64,000 bases of DNA from Akkermansia muciniphila (GCA_945883495.1 CAMCXS010000001.1:1-64000), one strand, 5' to 3'; counted from the stretch's first letter, positions 9,411 through 19,005 are shown. The notes: generated from the letters alone by a model not told the origin. Made by a program: numbers and translations.

Positions 9411-10763
9411 TCAAGCAGTCTGGTGATCCGGGTGATCGCAATGATGTGGAGCCCGGTCCGTCTCGGTGACGCTCGCACTGTCCCGCAGAAGATCAAGCGT
9501 CTTGACCCGCACGATGTTATCGATGACGTCGCCGATCATGTTCGCCTTCTTTAGCTGGCCAATGAATTTCTTCACGGATACCCCGGCTTCGTGCGCTTGC
9601 TGCGCACAATACTGAAGAATCTCCCGCTCTTCCGCCTGCACCCCTTCCTTCTCGGAAATCTGCCGGAGGATGAAACTCGTTTTGACATTCGCTTCCGCTT
9701 GGTTGCTGGCGTAGCGGATGATCTTTTCCTTGTGCTCCATGACGTCACCGTCACTCGCCCCTTGCATATGGCTGCGGCGCACAATCTGATTCACTTGACG
9801 CTGAGTCTCCTGCGCCAGAACGCTCGCCGGCAGCTCGAAACTGGTCTGTGAATCGAGGTGCCCAAGAATCTGCGTAATGATTTCCCGGTTTCGTTCCTCT
9901 ACCTGACCCATGCGGATTCGCTCCCGCAAACGATCGCGTAGCTCGGTCATGCCTCCTTGCCCACCCAGCAAATTCGCCGCCAGTTCATCGTTCCACTCAG
10001 GAAGCCGTCGCTCTTTCAGCTCCAAAACCGTTACCGTGAAATGGAGCTTCTTTTCACGCAATTCCTCAATCCGGTAATCAGCTGGAACCACGAGGTCAAA
10101 CTCGCGCACCTCCCCAATTCCTTGACCCACGATTTGAGAGCCGAATCCAGGAAAAAGCACGTCTTCGTGAATCGGAAGCCAGCTCCCTTCAATCCAGCTC
10201 AAGCTTGCGGCCGCGGACACTGCGTCGCCAACCGGCACACCGTCGAGCTCAGTCTTAATATCAACCAACGCATGGTCTCCGGTCTGGGCCGACCGGCTGC
10301 TGACAGGGATCATCTCCCCAAGCTCCATCCGGATGTGATCCAGCTCATGATCCACATCGTGATCCGTCACTTCCACCCGCTGCACCGTCACCGGAATTCC
10401 GCGATACTCTGGCAGCTCCACCTCCGGAGCGGTTTGCAGTTGAGCCGTGAAGCTGAACGAGTCATCGTCGTGCAGCTCGACATCATCAATGTCGGTGACG
10501 TTGATCACCTCGATATTCTCCTTGGCAATTCCGTCACGGCATCCCAAACGCACAAGGCGATCGCGCAATTCATCGTCGATCGCTTTGCGATAGCGCTTTT
10601 CGATGACTTCGCTGGGAACTTTGCCGGGGCGGAAGCCCGGGATCTTCGCTTGACCGGCAAAAGTGGTTACGATTTTCTGGCGCTCAGCCCGGACCACGTC
10701 CGGCTCCAACTCGACGCGCATGGTTGCCCGGCAGGCCGGCAATTTCTCAAGATAAGTGGTCAT
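9411..10763 (-). CDS. tig: Trigger factor
   Basis: This 450-aa ribosome-associated chaperone and peptidyl-prolyl isomerase has the N-terminal ribosome-docking signature near residues 41-51 (IPGFRPGKVPSEVIEKRY). A PPIase-like middle domain (GDHALVDIKTELDG) and a long helical C-terminal substrate-binding region follow. It binds nascent chains at the ribosome exit tunnel. It heads the tig-clpP-clpX cluster. A His-rich tail (HHCDHPDH) at the extreme C-terminus is a small oddity that might bind metal. Confidence 0.95.
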   Translation of the reverse strand: MTTYLEKLPACRATMRVELEPDVVRAERQKIVTTFAGQAKIPGFRPGKVPSEVIEKRYRKAIDDELRDRLVRLGCRDGIAKENIEVINVTDIDDVELHDDDSFSFTAQLQTAPEVELPEYRGIPVTVQRVEVTDHDVDHELDHIRMELGEMIPVSSRSAQTGDHALVDIKTELDGVPVGDAVSAAASLSWIEGSWLPIHEDVLFPGFGSQIVGQGIGEVREFDLVVPADYRIEELREKKLHFTVTVLELKERRLPEWNDELAANLLGGQGGMTELRDRLRERIRMGQVEERNREIITQILGHLDSQTSFELPASVLAQETQRQVNQIVRRSHMQGASDGDVMEHKEKIIRYASNQAEANVKTSFILRQISEKEGVQAEEREILQYCAQQAHEAGVSVKKFIGQLKKANMIGDVIDNIVRVKTLDLLRDSASVTETDRAPHHCDHPDHQTA

Positions 10764-10881
10764 GCTCTTAAACTGCTGAACCCGGCCACTTGACCTGCTC
10801 GGTCAGACGCCGGGGGAAGAGTTTAGGCCGGTGTCCGGGCAACCGCCAACACAAAATGATGCCAGCGGTCCAGAAAGCAGC

Positions 10882-12882
10882 TCATTGCCCACGCTCCGCC
10901 TTCAGCTTTTGAAGAGCTTCCCGGTGCCTGCCCCAAGCCTCGCTGCCATCCGGGACCACCGTAATATCCGTTTTGGCGTTACCAAATCCCGCGTTCAAAT
11001 TCTCTAAGGCCTCCCGATGGCGCCTCCACGCATTCTCCCGTTCCCGGCTCACGCTGATGTCGTAGTACTCCAGCAGTGTTCCTTTGGCTCGCTCCACGTT
11101 CGCGAACGCCGAATTGTAAAGGACCATGCTGACTAAGAACTGCTCCTCCGCTTGCTGATTGCGATCCAAGGCGTCGAGAATCAATTGCAGCTGATAGCCC
11201 ACTGTCTGCCCGTCGGTGCTGCTATCGACATCTAGCCGCTCCGTGAGCACCTTCACCTCTTCACGGCTCGCCAACACCGATTGATAGCGCCCTTGCATTT
11301 CCCGGTACGCGGTCATGAGTTCTCGATAGGTGGTCACCGCATCGAGAAGAACTTGATCAATCGTTCCGCGCAGCTGATTCACCTGTTGACGATATTCATA
11401 CTCGCGACGCTTCAATCGAGCGGATTCCAGGTTTCGTTCCAAACTTTGCTCATAGCCGATCCCCACATTCCAGCCGCTGCCGTGAGCAAACTGATCGTTG
11501 AAGGCCCCTCCAATCTCCTTTCCTTCGTCCAAGCCCGCCACTCGGCTCTCGAAGGTCAAATTGAGCTGCGGCTGCGAATCCTGGCGCTGAACGTCGCGGC
11601 GAATCCCCGCAGCTTGAAGCTGGTAAAAGCTCTGCACGACCTCCGCCCGATGATACAGCGCGGCCAAGGCTGTTTCCTTTACGTCACTGGCAGGACGTGT
11701 CAGCACCGGCCGAGTCAGCGGGATAAACTCTCCTCCGCCCCCAATGGCAAAATCCGGGTCATTCACTAAAGCTCGAAGCCGCTCCTCTGCGTTTCGAATC
11801 GCCATCTCAGCCCGGATTAAAGCAGCCTGCCGTTGGGTCAACGAGCTGCGTGAACGCAACAGCTCACTGCGGGTCGCCTCAGCATCCACTCCTTGGCGGT
11901 GCTCCAATTGTTCGACAATCGCCTTGGTCTCGGCCACCAACGACTGCTTCTGCAAAAATGCCGCCCTGGACAAATAGACTTCCCAGTATGCCTTGTTCAC
12001 CTCAATCATGTGCGTCTCCAAGGCCCGTAGATACTCAGCTGTTCCCATCCCCACGTCCAGCTGGGCCACCTTCAGACGTGCCCGGTTATATGCGTATCCG
12101 CCACCTCGGAGCAGAGGTTGCACAATGCTAAATACCAGCTCGCTTCCAGTCTGTGGATTAGGACTAACAAACTGTGAATTGCTATCTAGTAGATTGAGGC
12201 GATTCGCCAAAGAGATTTCCGCACCAGAGCCGAGCTTCTTCCGCAGTCCATAGTCTGCCTGTCCCAAGTCCTCCAGCAAGCGACCGGTGAATCCGCTCGT
12301 CAACTGACTTGGCGTAGGCTCGTCGACATGACCATATTTCACTTCACCGAAGGTTCTCCAATCAAACTCACCTTCCGCTTCCTGGATTGCGGTCTCCTGA
12401 ATGAGAGGAAGGTCACTGAAGACCTTGACTGTGTTGGAGTGGATCAAAGCACTGCCGTACACTTGGACGAGGTCCTGACGAATTTTATCTCCCCCAGGCC
12501 AGAAGGGTTGCCTCACTCCTGCCGACCACGCGGCTTCGAAGTCAGGCCGCACCGAAGGTAGCGCCCCAAGTGTGTCGAGCTGGAGATCTGCACCCGACAT
12601 ATTCGCCACCTTGCGTTCGTACTCAGAGTAGATTTCCGCAATCGTCTCTTCAACTTGCGCTTCTTGGCGGGTTTTGCGGTAGTCCTTAGTCTCCTGAACC
12701 GGATAGGCAGATACAGCGCTAGAACCATCCCGGCGCACAACCTCAGAGGAGGCTGCGGGATGCTTGGAAAACAGTTTCCCGAACGGTCGCGGGCGATCTT
12801 GAGCCTCCACCGATACACAGATCAGCGCCACAACCAACGGGATCATCCGGGCTCGCGTTGGGAGAAGACGATAAGAATTCAT
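10882..12882 (-). CDS. TolC-family outer-membrane efflux protein
   Basis: This 666-aa protein has a signal peptide (ends near SVEAQ) and two long helical/coiled-coil outer-membrane efflux domains, with the usual internal pseudo-repeat. Such proteins form trimeric outer-membrane channels for tripartite efflux or type I secretion. It is longer than E. coli TolC (about 490 aa). No adaptor or pump gene is adjacent; neighbours are lptB and tig. The extreme C-terminus carries a near-duplicate segment, AWRRHREALENLNAG (about 618-632) and AWGRHREALQKLKAE (about 649-663), separated by 16 residues. Confidence 0.85.
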   Translation of the reverse strand: MNSYRLLPTRARMIPLVVALICVSVEAQDRPRPFGKLFSKHPAASSEVVRRDGSSAVSAYPVQETKDYRKTRQEAQVEETIAEIYSEYERKVANMSGADLQLDTLGALPSVRPDFEAAWSAGVRQPFWPGGDKIRQDLVQVYGSALIHSNTVKVFSDLPLIQETAIQEAEGEFDWRTFGEVKYGHVDEPTPSQLTSGFTGRLLEDLGQADYGLRKKLGSGAEISLANRLNLLDSNSQFVSPNPQTGSELVFSIVQPLLRGGGYAYNRARLKVAQLDVGMGTAEYLRALETHMIEVNKAYWEVYLSRAAFLQKQSLVAETKAIVEQLEHRQGVDAEATRSELLRSRSSLTQRQAALIRAEMAIRNAEERLRALVNDPDFAIGGGGEFIPLTRPVLTRPASDVKETALAALYHRAEVVQSFYQLQAAGIRRDVQRQDSQPQLNLTFESRVAGLDEGKEIGGAFNDQFAHGSGWNVGIGYEQSLERNLESARLKRREYEYRQQVNQLRGTIDQVLLDAVTTYRELMTAYREMQGRYQSVLASREEVKVLTERLDVDSSTDGQTVGYQLQLILDALDRNQQAEEQFLVSMVLYNSAFANVERAKGTLLEYYDISVSRERENAWRRHREALENLNAGFGNAKTDITVVPDGSEAWGRHREALQKLKAERGQ

Positions 12883-13020
12883 CGCAAAGATCGCAAATCG
12901 ACTCTCGAATTTGCGCTAATTCGCAAGATCGCGAAACACCACCCATACAAACACCCTCTCGTGAGTGGGTCAATCTGTTTGCGACGTGGAAGGCAGATTC
13001 CCTTTGCCCCAAAGGCACGA

Positions 13021-13806
13021 CTACATGCTAAATCGTTCCCCGAGATAAAGTTCGCGACTTACGGGGTCATTGATCAAGTAGTTGCGATCTCCTTCCCGAA
13101 CCACCTTGCCCTCAGAGATCAGATACGCCCGATCCACAATTGACAACATCTCCCTGACTGCGTGATCGGTAATCAAAATGGCCAGCCCCGCTTTGCGCAG
13201 GTCGAGGACGATCTGCTGCACGTCAGCGACGGCAATGGGATCAACCCCACTAAATGGCTCGTCAAGCATCAGCAAACTTGGCTCAGTTACCAACGAACGA
13301 GCGATAGACAGCCTCCGTTTCTCACCACCCGAGCAAGTGATAGAAACGTTGCTCGCGATGTGAGTGATACCAAATCGTCTCAGCAATGCCTCCGTTCTTG
13401 CCTCGCGCTCGCTCCTCTTCAAGTCGAGGGTCTCCATCACCGCCATGATGTTTTCTCGCACGGTCAACCCCCGAAAAATCGATTCTTCTTGAGGCAGATA
13501 GCCCATGCCCAAACGGGCCCTTTGATACATGGGGCGATTGGTCACGTCCACCCCGTTGAAAAGAACCCGGCCGCCGTTGGGCTGCACGATGCCGGCGATC
13601 ATGTAAAAGGTGGTCGTCTTTCCAGCCCCATTCGGTCCAAGCAAACCAACTATCTCGCCTGGCCTGACGTAGACGTTCACTCCATTAACCACTGTACGCC
13701 CATCATATATTTTCACGAGCCCCTCGGTCATCAAGAGAACGTCATTCTGGGCCGAAGTGGCAGAGGATGCGGCAGGCATAGTGGAAAGAGAGGATGGCGG
13801 CGACAA
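13021..13806 (-). CDS. lptB: LPS export ABC transporter ATPase
   Basis: This 261-aa ABC ATPase energises LPS extraction from the inner membrane as LptB2FG. Walker A is GPNGAGKTT, the signature region is ITCSGGEKRR with Cys in place of the usual Leu, and Walker B is LLMLDEPFSGVDP; the switch His is in ITDHAVREML. The stretch GIGYLPQE-like LGMGYLPQEESIFRGL is characteristic of LptB. It closes the kdsA-lptC-lptA-lptB cluster. An N-terminal Ser/Ala-rich extension of about 20 aa may reflect a start that is too early (M10 or M26 are options). Confidence 0.93.
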   Translation of the reverse strand: MSPPSSLSTMPAASSATSAQNDVLLMTEGLVKIYDGRTVVNGVNVYVRPGEIVGLLGPNGAGKTTTFYMIAGIVQPNGGRVLFNGVDVTNRPMYQRARLGMGYLPQEESIFRGLTVRENIMAVMETLDLKRSEREARTEALLRRFGITHIASNVSITCSGGEKRRLSIARSLVTEPSLLMLDEPFSGVDPIAVADVQQIVLDLRKAGLAILITDHAVREMLSIVDRAYLISEGKVVREGDRNYLINDPVSRELYLGERFSM

Positions 13807-13859
13807 TTACAGCCCCCTTGTGCAGAATAATCAAAACAAGGCTAAGACCGAGTCCCCCC

Positions 13860-15032
13860 TCATGGCTTCCGCCCGGGTTTGGGAAGCTGATTGTCCGCCG
13901 TGACGAGTTCAAAAGTTGCTGGACCGTCCACTCGATACTTGCCGTCTGGACTGAGAATAATGCGTGTCCAAGCTTCTTTGCCTCGCACTAAGTTCTTTCC
14001 GTCGTCCAGGACTGGATATTCACTCAAGGTCACGATCTGACTCGTGGCGTCATACACTGTCTTTCGTGACTTGGCCACCTGGCTTCCCTCGGGTGTGAGC
14101 TTTTCAATCACCACATATCCGATTGCCGTGGCTGATTTGAGTCCGCCCGCCGCGACTCGAGCCGCCGCCGCTTGTGGATTCCCCATGTCCGCGGCAGCGC
14201 CGCCAACTTTCGCCGCTTTGTCCGGGTTGCTTAGCTCAGCAACGAGCACGTCGCACGTGAGCCGAAACTCGATATGATCGAGTTCCACATTGTCCTCGAA
14301 GGTAACCACGTTCGTTTTCGCATCGAACTCAGCCCGTCCTGCCGTGATTCGGGTCGGTTTCACGGAAGCATCTACATCGGGCCGCGGAATCCGATTCGGA
14401 AGCGGGTCGATCGGGGCGGGCACCTGGACGCCCGCTGGCAATAGGCGCACGGTTGGTGCTTGTTTTTTAACATCGGCCGCCGCTTTCTTGACCTGCGGGT
14501 TGTCGGCCATCACCTTTTCCAGCACAGGCCCTGCCACATCCCTCAATCCCGGAGCGGCCGCCGCCACCGCTGGCGCCAAACTCCCCAGGTCCACCTCGCC
14601 AGTTTTTGCCTCGGGCAACGACGACTCCAGCAGCTTCGCTCCCTGGGTGAGCATCTTTTCGGTATCGAGCTTGGATAGCAGCTTCTCCGTGTCCAGATTC
14701 GATGCGGTCAGCTTCACTGGAGTCTCCGGAGAGGCGGCAGAAGCCGCCCCAGACGCCTTGATGAGGGCATTCGCGGCATTCTCGATCGCCTTCATCGCCT
14801 CGGGATCTTCCGCCACGGCCGCCACTGCGGTCGCGGCCTTTTCCTTTACTTCGGGCGTCAATTCAGCCTGACGCTCAAAAAGTTTGCTCAAACGAACCGG
14901 CTGTTTGCGCTCCTGCAATTGACTGGACCGGTTCGCTTGGGAAGGTCTTCGATCTGCCCCGGTTTGAGCCGCCGCCGGACCAACGCCGAGGACATAAATG
15001 AGAGCGGCAATAAGCCAAGCGCTGCGTTTCAT
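13860..15032 (-). CDS. LptA/OstA-like periplasmic LPS transport protein with long N-terminal extension
   Basis: The 390-aa precursor has a signal peptide (ends near AAAQ). The C-terminal 180 residues match the OstA/LptA beta-jellyroll family: ITAGRAEFDAKTNVVTFEDN, then a mid strand region, then GKEAWTRIILSPDGKYRVDG. LptA bridges the periplasm and carries LPS from LptBFGC to LptD. Typical LptA is about 185 aa. Here about 190 extra residues, Ala/Lys/Glu-rich and probably helical, sit between the signal peptide and the OstA domain. Position between lptC and lptB supports the assignment. Confidence 0.8.
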   Translation of the reverse strand: MKRSAWLIAALIYVLGVGPAAAQTGADRRPSQANRSSQLQERKQPVRLSKLFERQAELTPEVKEKAATAVAAVAEDPEAMKAIENAANALIKASGAASAASPETPVKLTASNLDTEKLLSKLDTEKMLTQGAKLLESSLPEAKTGEVDLGSLAPAVAAAAPGLRDVAGPVLEKVMADNPQVKKAAADVKKQAPTVRLLPAGVQVPAPIDPLPNRIPRPDVDASVKPTRITAGRAEFDAKTNVVTFEDNVELDHIEFRLTCDVLVAELSNPDKAAKVGGAAADMGNPQAAAARVAAGGLKSATAIGYVVIEKLTPEGSQVAKSRKTVYDATSQIVTLSEYPVLDDGKNLVRGKEAWTRIILSPDGKYRVDGPATFELVTADNQLPKPGRKP

Positions 15033-15052
15033 CCTTCTAAATCCATCCGATT

Positions 15053-15595
15053 CTATTTGCGCGGCGGAACTCCCGCCGGGTCCAGCCTCTCAACCGTAGA
15101 AGCATAGATGACCATCTCGACGTGCCCGTTCAATTTACCTGTGCCTAATTGGGTGTCAAAAACCAAGCTGTCCCCCTGCATGTCAAACTGCGGGTGCTCA
15201 ATGAATGTCTTGGTGCGCGTCTTCAACTCCTTTGTTGCAAGGTCATAAGTGCCCTTCGCGGTCTTCAGCCGAAGCGAAATCGTTCGGTCCGGCTCGAACA
15301 TCGCCAATGTCAGCCCCTCCATTTGCAGCAGTTGCCTCGCCTCCCGGGTCAAAAGCTCAGAATGCATGATGGAAGTGAGCCGGTCTTTCTCATCGTAACG
15401 AGGCACCCGCACATCCTGCCAAGGTTTCCCGATGGGAAACAAGTCAAACCCTGCGTCCTCCTTGGTGCCTCCTCCGGGCACGGTAATGGTCGCTCCCTCC
15501 TCCTGTGGCCCTTCCCCCGCGATCATGACGGACACCCACAGCCCTGACAAGAGAGCCAGACGCCGCAGCCATACGCTGTAAGGTAGTTTGATCAC
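15053..15595 (-). CDS. LptC-like LPS transport protein
   Basis: This 180-aa exported protein has an N-terminal hydrophobic signal or anchor (LALLSGLWVSVMIAG). Beta-rich LptC-like sequence follows, including RLTSIMHSELLTREARQLLQ and KTFIEHPQFDMQGDSLVF. LptC is the bitopic partner that passes LPS from the inner-membrane extractor to LptA. The gene overlaps kdsA by 4 bp and precedes the lptA-like gene by 20 bp. Sequence divergence is high, so the call leans on gene order. Confidence 0.7.
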   Translation of the reverse strand: MIKLPYSVWLRRLALLSGLWVSVMIAGEGPQEEGATITVPGGGTKEDAGFDLFPIGKPWQDVRVPRYDEKDRLTSIMHSELLTREARQLLQMEGLTLAMFEPDRTISLRLKTAKGTYDLATKELKTRTKTFIEHPQFDMQGDSLVFDTQLGTGKLNGHVEMVIYASTVERLDPAGVPPRK

Positions 15596-16446
15596 AAATT
15601 TTGAAGCGGACTGAGCGTGGATGCCCGGCTCACCCGGTGCAATTCGACGAGGGTGACAAGCAAGCTCTTCAACTGATCCATCGGAATTTGGTTCGGCCCA
15701 TCCGAAAGCGCTTCGTCAGGATTGAAGTGCGTCTCGATGAACACGCCGTCGCATCCCGCCGCAACCGCCGCTCGCGCCAAGACGGGAGCCAGGCGACGAT
15801 CCCCCCCCGACCGATGCCCTTCTCCCCCAGGGCGCTGCACGGAATGCGTAGCGTCGAATACGATCCGATGCCCCGCTTCGCGAATCCAGTGGAGCGAACG
15901 CATGTCCGCCACCAAGTTGTTGTAGCCGAAGGAGGCTCCCCGTTCCGTGAAGAAGTAACGATCATTCCCGAAGTAACTCAATTTCTCCGCGATCGCATCC
16001 ACGTCCCAAGGGGCCAAGAACTGCCCCTTTTTCACGTTCACAACCCGCCCAGTACGCGCCGCACGCTCAATCAAGTCCGTCTGTCGACAGAGAAACGCGG
16101 GAATCTGCAAGATATCGATGAACTCCGCCGCGATGTCCGCCTCCTCGGGCGAATGCACGTCCGTGGTCACCGGCACCTGAAGGCGCTGACCGATCTCGCC
16201 TAGCACCTGACAGCCTTCATGGCAGTCCGTCCCACGGAACGATGAATGCGAGGTCCTGTTGGCTTTGTCGTAAGAAGCCTTAAAGACCCAGCGAATGCCA
16301 AGCTCCGTCGCGATCTCCTTGAGCGTATGCGCCATGCGCCACACGAACTCCTCGGATTCCATGACACACGGCCCCAGGATGAACACGGGTTCCTCACCGT
16401 CCACCACGGTGCGGCTGTTGATCTCAATTCGAGGAAGTTCTCTCAT
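15592..16446 (-). CDS. kdsA: 3-deoxy-8-phosphooctulonate synthase
   Basis: This 284-aa cytoplasmic aldolase condenses phosphoenolpyruvate with arabinose-5-phosphate to Kdo-8-phosphate for the LPS inner core. Family motifs include FILGPCVMES, FKASYDKANRTS, TDVHSPEEA and IPAFLCRQTDL. Downstream VFDATHSVQRPGG completes the active-site set. It opens a cluster with lptC, lptA and lptB; kdsC and kdsD are not in the window. The start at 16446 gives the usual length. Confidence 0.96.
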   Translation of the reverse strand: MRELPRIEINSRTVVDGEEPVFILGPCVMESEEFVWRMAHTLKEIATELGIRWVFKASYDKANRTSHSSFRGTDCHEGCQVLGEIGQRLQVPVTTDVHSPEEADIAAEFIDILQIPAFLCRQTDLIERAARTGRVVNVKKGQFLAPWDVDAIAEKLSYFGNDRYFFTERGASFGYNNLVADMRSLHWIREAGHRIVFDATHSVQRPGGEGHRSGGDRRLAPVLARAAVAAGCDGVFIETHFNPDEALSDGPNQIPMDQLKSLLVTLVELHRVSRASTLSPLQNL

Positions 16447-16511
16447 CTGGACCCCGCAACCAAACTGGCCGGAACGTCAGGCCGCAACCTTTTTTGATCG
16501 CGAAAGTCCGT

Positions 16512-17531
16512 TCAGAATTGCCCGGTCACCAAGCTGAGATAGCTCAGTCCACTGCTGCTCAAGGCGGCGCTTGAACCAGATCCCGTCAGGCGCCCCCGCG
16601 TGTAGTAGGCATGATACGTTTTGCTCGGCACGACCCAGGTCACCACCGGATTCGCCGTCGGCACCGTTGAAGGATACACCGCCAAGGGAATGCCCGACTG
16701 GTTGAAATGAATCTCCCAAGCCGTCGGCTGACTCGGCGCGGCTTGCTTCAGCAAAAACGGATATCGTGCGATGAGCGGAAACTTCCCCTTGGCCGGTACC
16801 CGGATCTTGTGATGCACTTTCTCCCGGGTCAAAAAAGTCGCCAAGGTCAAAGAAGAATCCGCTTGGCGCTCTTTGTAGAGCCGTGCCAAATCAATCCCCA
16901 CCAAATTCAGTCCGTTGTAAACGCCATGATGGTTCGGCGTTTGAAACCGGGGCGCATGCCACTTTTCAAACCGGTCGCTCAAGAGAAGATTCAATTCCAC
17001 GTGGAGATGCGCCCGGACGCGATCGATCCCCTCCCCGGTGTAGCCCAATCGCCCAACCACCGTCTCGGAATCGGCCTTGGCGCCAACGCTGACCCGCGTA
17101 TCCATGAGGTGAGCGTAAAGGCTATAAAAAGGTCCTTCCGGCCAGTCATGCCGGATCACTACGTATTTTCCATAACTAGACTGGCTCGCCTGCGACGCCA
17201 CATGGACCACGGTGCCAGCGGAGATCGGATGCACGAGGTCCAGGGGAATTCCCTGGCCGTCACGCTTCACCGGCTTGATGTCCAAGCCTTCGTGAAACTT
17301 GGTCAGGATGATCCCCTCCGCCGTCCGTTTTTGGTCTCGAACGAACCCGTACTGCCCGGCCGTCCATGGCTGGCTCTTGACTCCCTCGAAGTTCCGGTCC
17401 GTGTACATATAGAAGTCCGAGGGATCCCCCGAGAAAATCGCCCGGTTCTCCGTCGGCAGCGTCAACTCCCAAGCCTGCGCCTGGGACGCCAACGCCAGCG
17501 CCAACCACCAAGAAAAGCCGCGAATCATCAT
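16512..17531 (-). CDS. M23 family metallopeptidase, exported
   Basis: This 339-aa protein has a signal peptide (LALALASQAQA). The LytM/M23 zinc site is intact: FHEGLDI supplies the first His and Asp and HLHVEL the later His. Around them is the beta-sheet core, GTVVHVASQ...GKYVVIRHDWPEGPFYSLYAHL. M23 enzymes cut peptidoglycan cross-bridges; catalytic residues are present, so activity is likely. About 120 C-terminal residues form an unrecognised domain. It lies 6 bp downstream of the preceding exported hypothetical gene. Confidence 0.88.
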   Translation of the reverse strand: MMIRGFSWWLALALASQAQAWELTLPTENRAIFSGDPSDFYMYTDRNFEGVKSQPWTAGQYGFVRDQKRTAEGIILTKFHEGLDIKPVKRDGQGIPLDLVHPISAGTVVHVASQASQSSYGKYVVIRHDWPEGPFYSLYAHLMDTRVSVGAKADSETVVGRLGYTGEGIDRVRAHLHVELNLLLSDRFEKWHAPRFQTPNHHGVYNGLNLVGIDLARLYKERQADSSLTLATFLTREKVHHKIRVPAKGKFPLIARYPFLLKQAAPSQPTAWEIHFNQSGIPLAVYPSTVPTANPVVTWVVPSKTYHAYYTRGRLTGSGSSAALSSSGLSYLSLVTGQF

Positions 17532-17537
17532 CCCACT

Positions 17538-18041
17538 TCAGCGAGCTTCCACATCCCGAACGTGCGGAAACCGCTCCGCGAACAGCCGCAAGTGCTTATC
17601 CGTAAACCCGTCCCACACCACCAGAATACCGTCATCGACACGTCGATCGATCTGCACGTAACTGCGCAACGGCCCGCTGTTTTCATCCAATGGCTGAACG
17701 TTGCTCGCCAACAGCTTGCCGTGGTTCTCCGGAGCGGAGGTGACCTGTTGGAGGATGTTGGTGCCGTGCTGGGAAAGTCTGAAGGCACAACCATAGGTCA
17801 CGCCATCCTGGGAGATGAACGGGGAGAACCACTTGATCTCCCCGTCCGTGATGACCGGGCTCAACTTGAAGTAATATTGCTGAGCCGGATCGCCCATCTT
17901 TACCGCCTGCGCATACTTCGGCCAATCATCCTTGCTGGTCTCCAAGTGGAAAGAAAGAAGAACCGAGGTTCCCTTCTTGCTCGAGGCCATCGAGACCGCC
18001 CCGAGCAACAAAAGGACGATCGCCCACCAGCATTTTCGCAT
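17538..18041 (-). CDS. Exported hypothetical protein
   Basis: I place the start at ATG 18041 (MRKCWWAIVLLLLGAVSMAS). This gives a clean signal peptide and a purine-rich AGAAG shortly upstream; the ORF extends to 18077 but would then overlap the preceding gene. The mature part, about 147 aa, is mixed alpha/beta without recognised motifs (for example YFKLSPVITDGEIKWFSPF). It is separated from the M23 peptidase gene by 6 bp, so the two are probably co-transcribed. Function unknown. Confidence 0.7.
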   Translation of the reverse strand: MRKCWWAIVLLLLGAVSMASSKKGTSVLLSFHLETSKDDWPKYAQAVKMGDPAQQYYFKLSPVITDGEIKWFSPFISQDGVTYGCAFRLSQHGTNILQQVTSAPENHGKLLASNVQPLDENSGPLRSYVQIDRRVDDGILVVWDGFTDKHLRLFAERFPHVRDVEAR

Positions 18042-18073
18042 GGCGCTTCTTTTACCCCGAAATCCCTCGGGGT

Positions 18074-19000
18074 TCAAGACAGGACCGCAGCTCCGCTTTC
18101 GAATAGAGCCTTGGCGGCCGCGGCGATCCGGGGACGCTCCCCTTGCGGAACCCGGCTCATCAACGGCAGAAGCTCACCCGTGTCGGCGATTCCCGCGAGC
18201 GCCACCGCCTCGTGAAGAACCCGGATCGGATGAATCGCGTTCCGCAGATCCTCCAAGGGCCGGAAGATTTCGCGAATCGCCTCTGCCTCGTCCCAGGCGC
18301 CCGACTGAATCGCCAAGAACATGCGACGGGAAAGATCTGGAGCCACGCAAACGCACCCCGAGGTGTAACCGGTTAGCCCGAAATCCCGCACGTGAATGAT
18401 CGCCGGTTGTTCACCGATGCCACTCACTACCAGCTCCCCACCGATCAAACCCAGCAATTCGCTCAGGTAGGCATCGCGCGAGGGATCTTCCCGGACGATC
18501 GCGTATTTGATGCAGGAGACCAAACCGTCCTGCACCAGCTTGGCCGCCGTCGCGGGCCGCAAGTAACCTTCGTCCTTCAGATACAACACGGACGGACGTC
18601 CCAACGCTTCTACGAAGTGCCGGAACCCCGTCGCCACGCCCTCGTCGGTCAAGACACCAAGCATCGGCAGCACCATCACGGTGGGGAATTCGTGCTGACG
18701 CAGGATGTCCGCTTGATCCATCATCGTCCCGTAGTACGGCCCCACGGAAGGAATCACCAGGGAGTCGCGCCCCGCTTCTTCCGCCAACATGTCCAGAGCG
18801 GCGCCGAACTCGCTGAGACGGATGTGGTAGAAATTCGCATTCCCCCCGTAAAGGAAGGTGGTCACCCCACCCGCTTCAATGTGGCGGATGATCTTGCGGT
18901 TCGCCTCGCGATTCAACGAGAGGTCGGCATGACGCGCCAATGGAGGCACGGCAATCACGGAGCCCAACAGGTGTTGGCGGGTTACGGGAACGGTTTGCAT
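18074..19000 (-). CDS. DapA-family (dihydrodipicolinate synthase-like) lyase/dehydratase
   Basis: This 308-aa TIM-barrel protein belongs to the N-acetylneuraminate lyase/DHDPS superfamily. It has GGVTTFLYGGNANFYHI in place of the usual GTTGE loop, a PSVGPYYG barrel strand, and a candidate Schiff-base lysine in SCIKYAIVRED. The true lysine-pathway enzyme is unlikely because the partner gene 5 bp upstream is an IlvD/Edd sugar-acid dehydratase. That pairing is typical of non-phosphorylative pentonate or hexonate catabolism, where a DapA-type enzyme acts on 2-keto-3-deoxy sugar acids. Substrate unknown. Confidence 0.8.
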   Translation of the reverse strand: MQTVPVTRQHLLGSVIAVPPLARHADLSLNREANRKIIRHIEAGGVTTFLYGGNANFYHIRLSEFGAALDMLAEEAGRDSLVIPSVGPYYGTMMDQADILRQHEFPTVMVLPMLGVLTDEGVATGFRHFVEALGRPSVLYLKDEGYLRPATAAKLVQDGLVSCIKYAIVREDPSRDAYLSELLGLIGGELVVSGIGEQPAIIHVRDFGLTGYTSGCVCVAPDLSRRMFLAIQSGAWDEAEAIREIFRPLEDLRNAIHPIRVLHEAVALAGIADTGELLPLMSRVPQGERPRIAAAAKALFESGAAVLS

Positions 19001-19005
19001 GTCGG

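Noticed and set aside
16707-18215. 502-aa plus-strand ORF
   Set aside because: Arg/Pro/His-rich shadow of the M23 peptidase and neighbouring genes, with no recognisable protein features.
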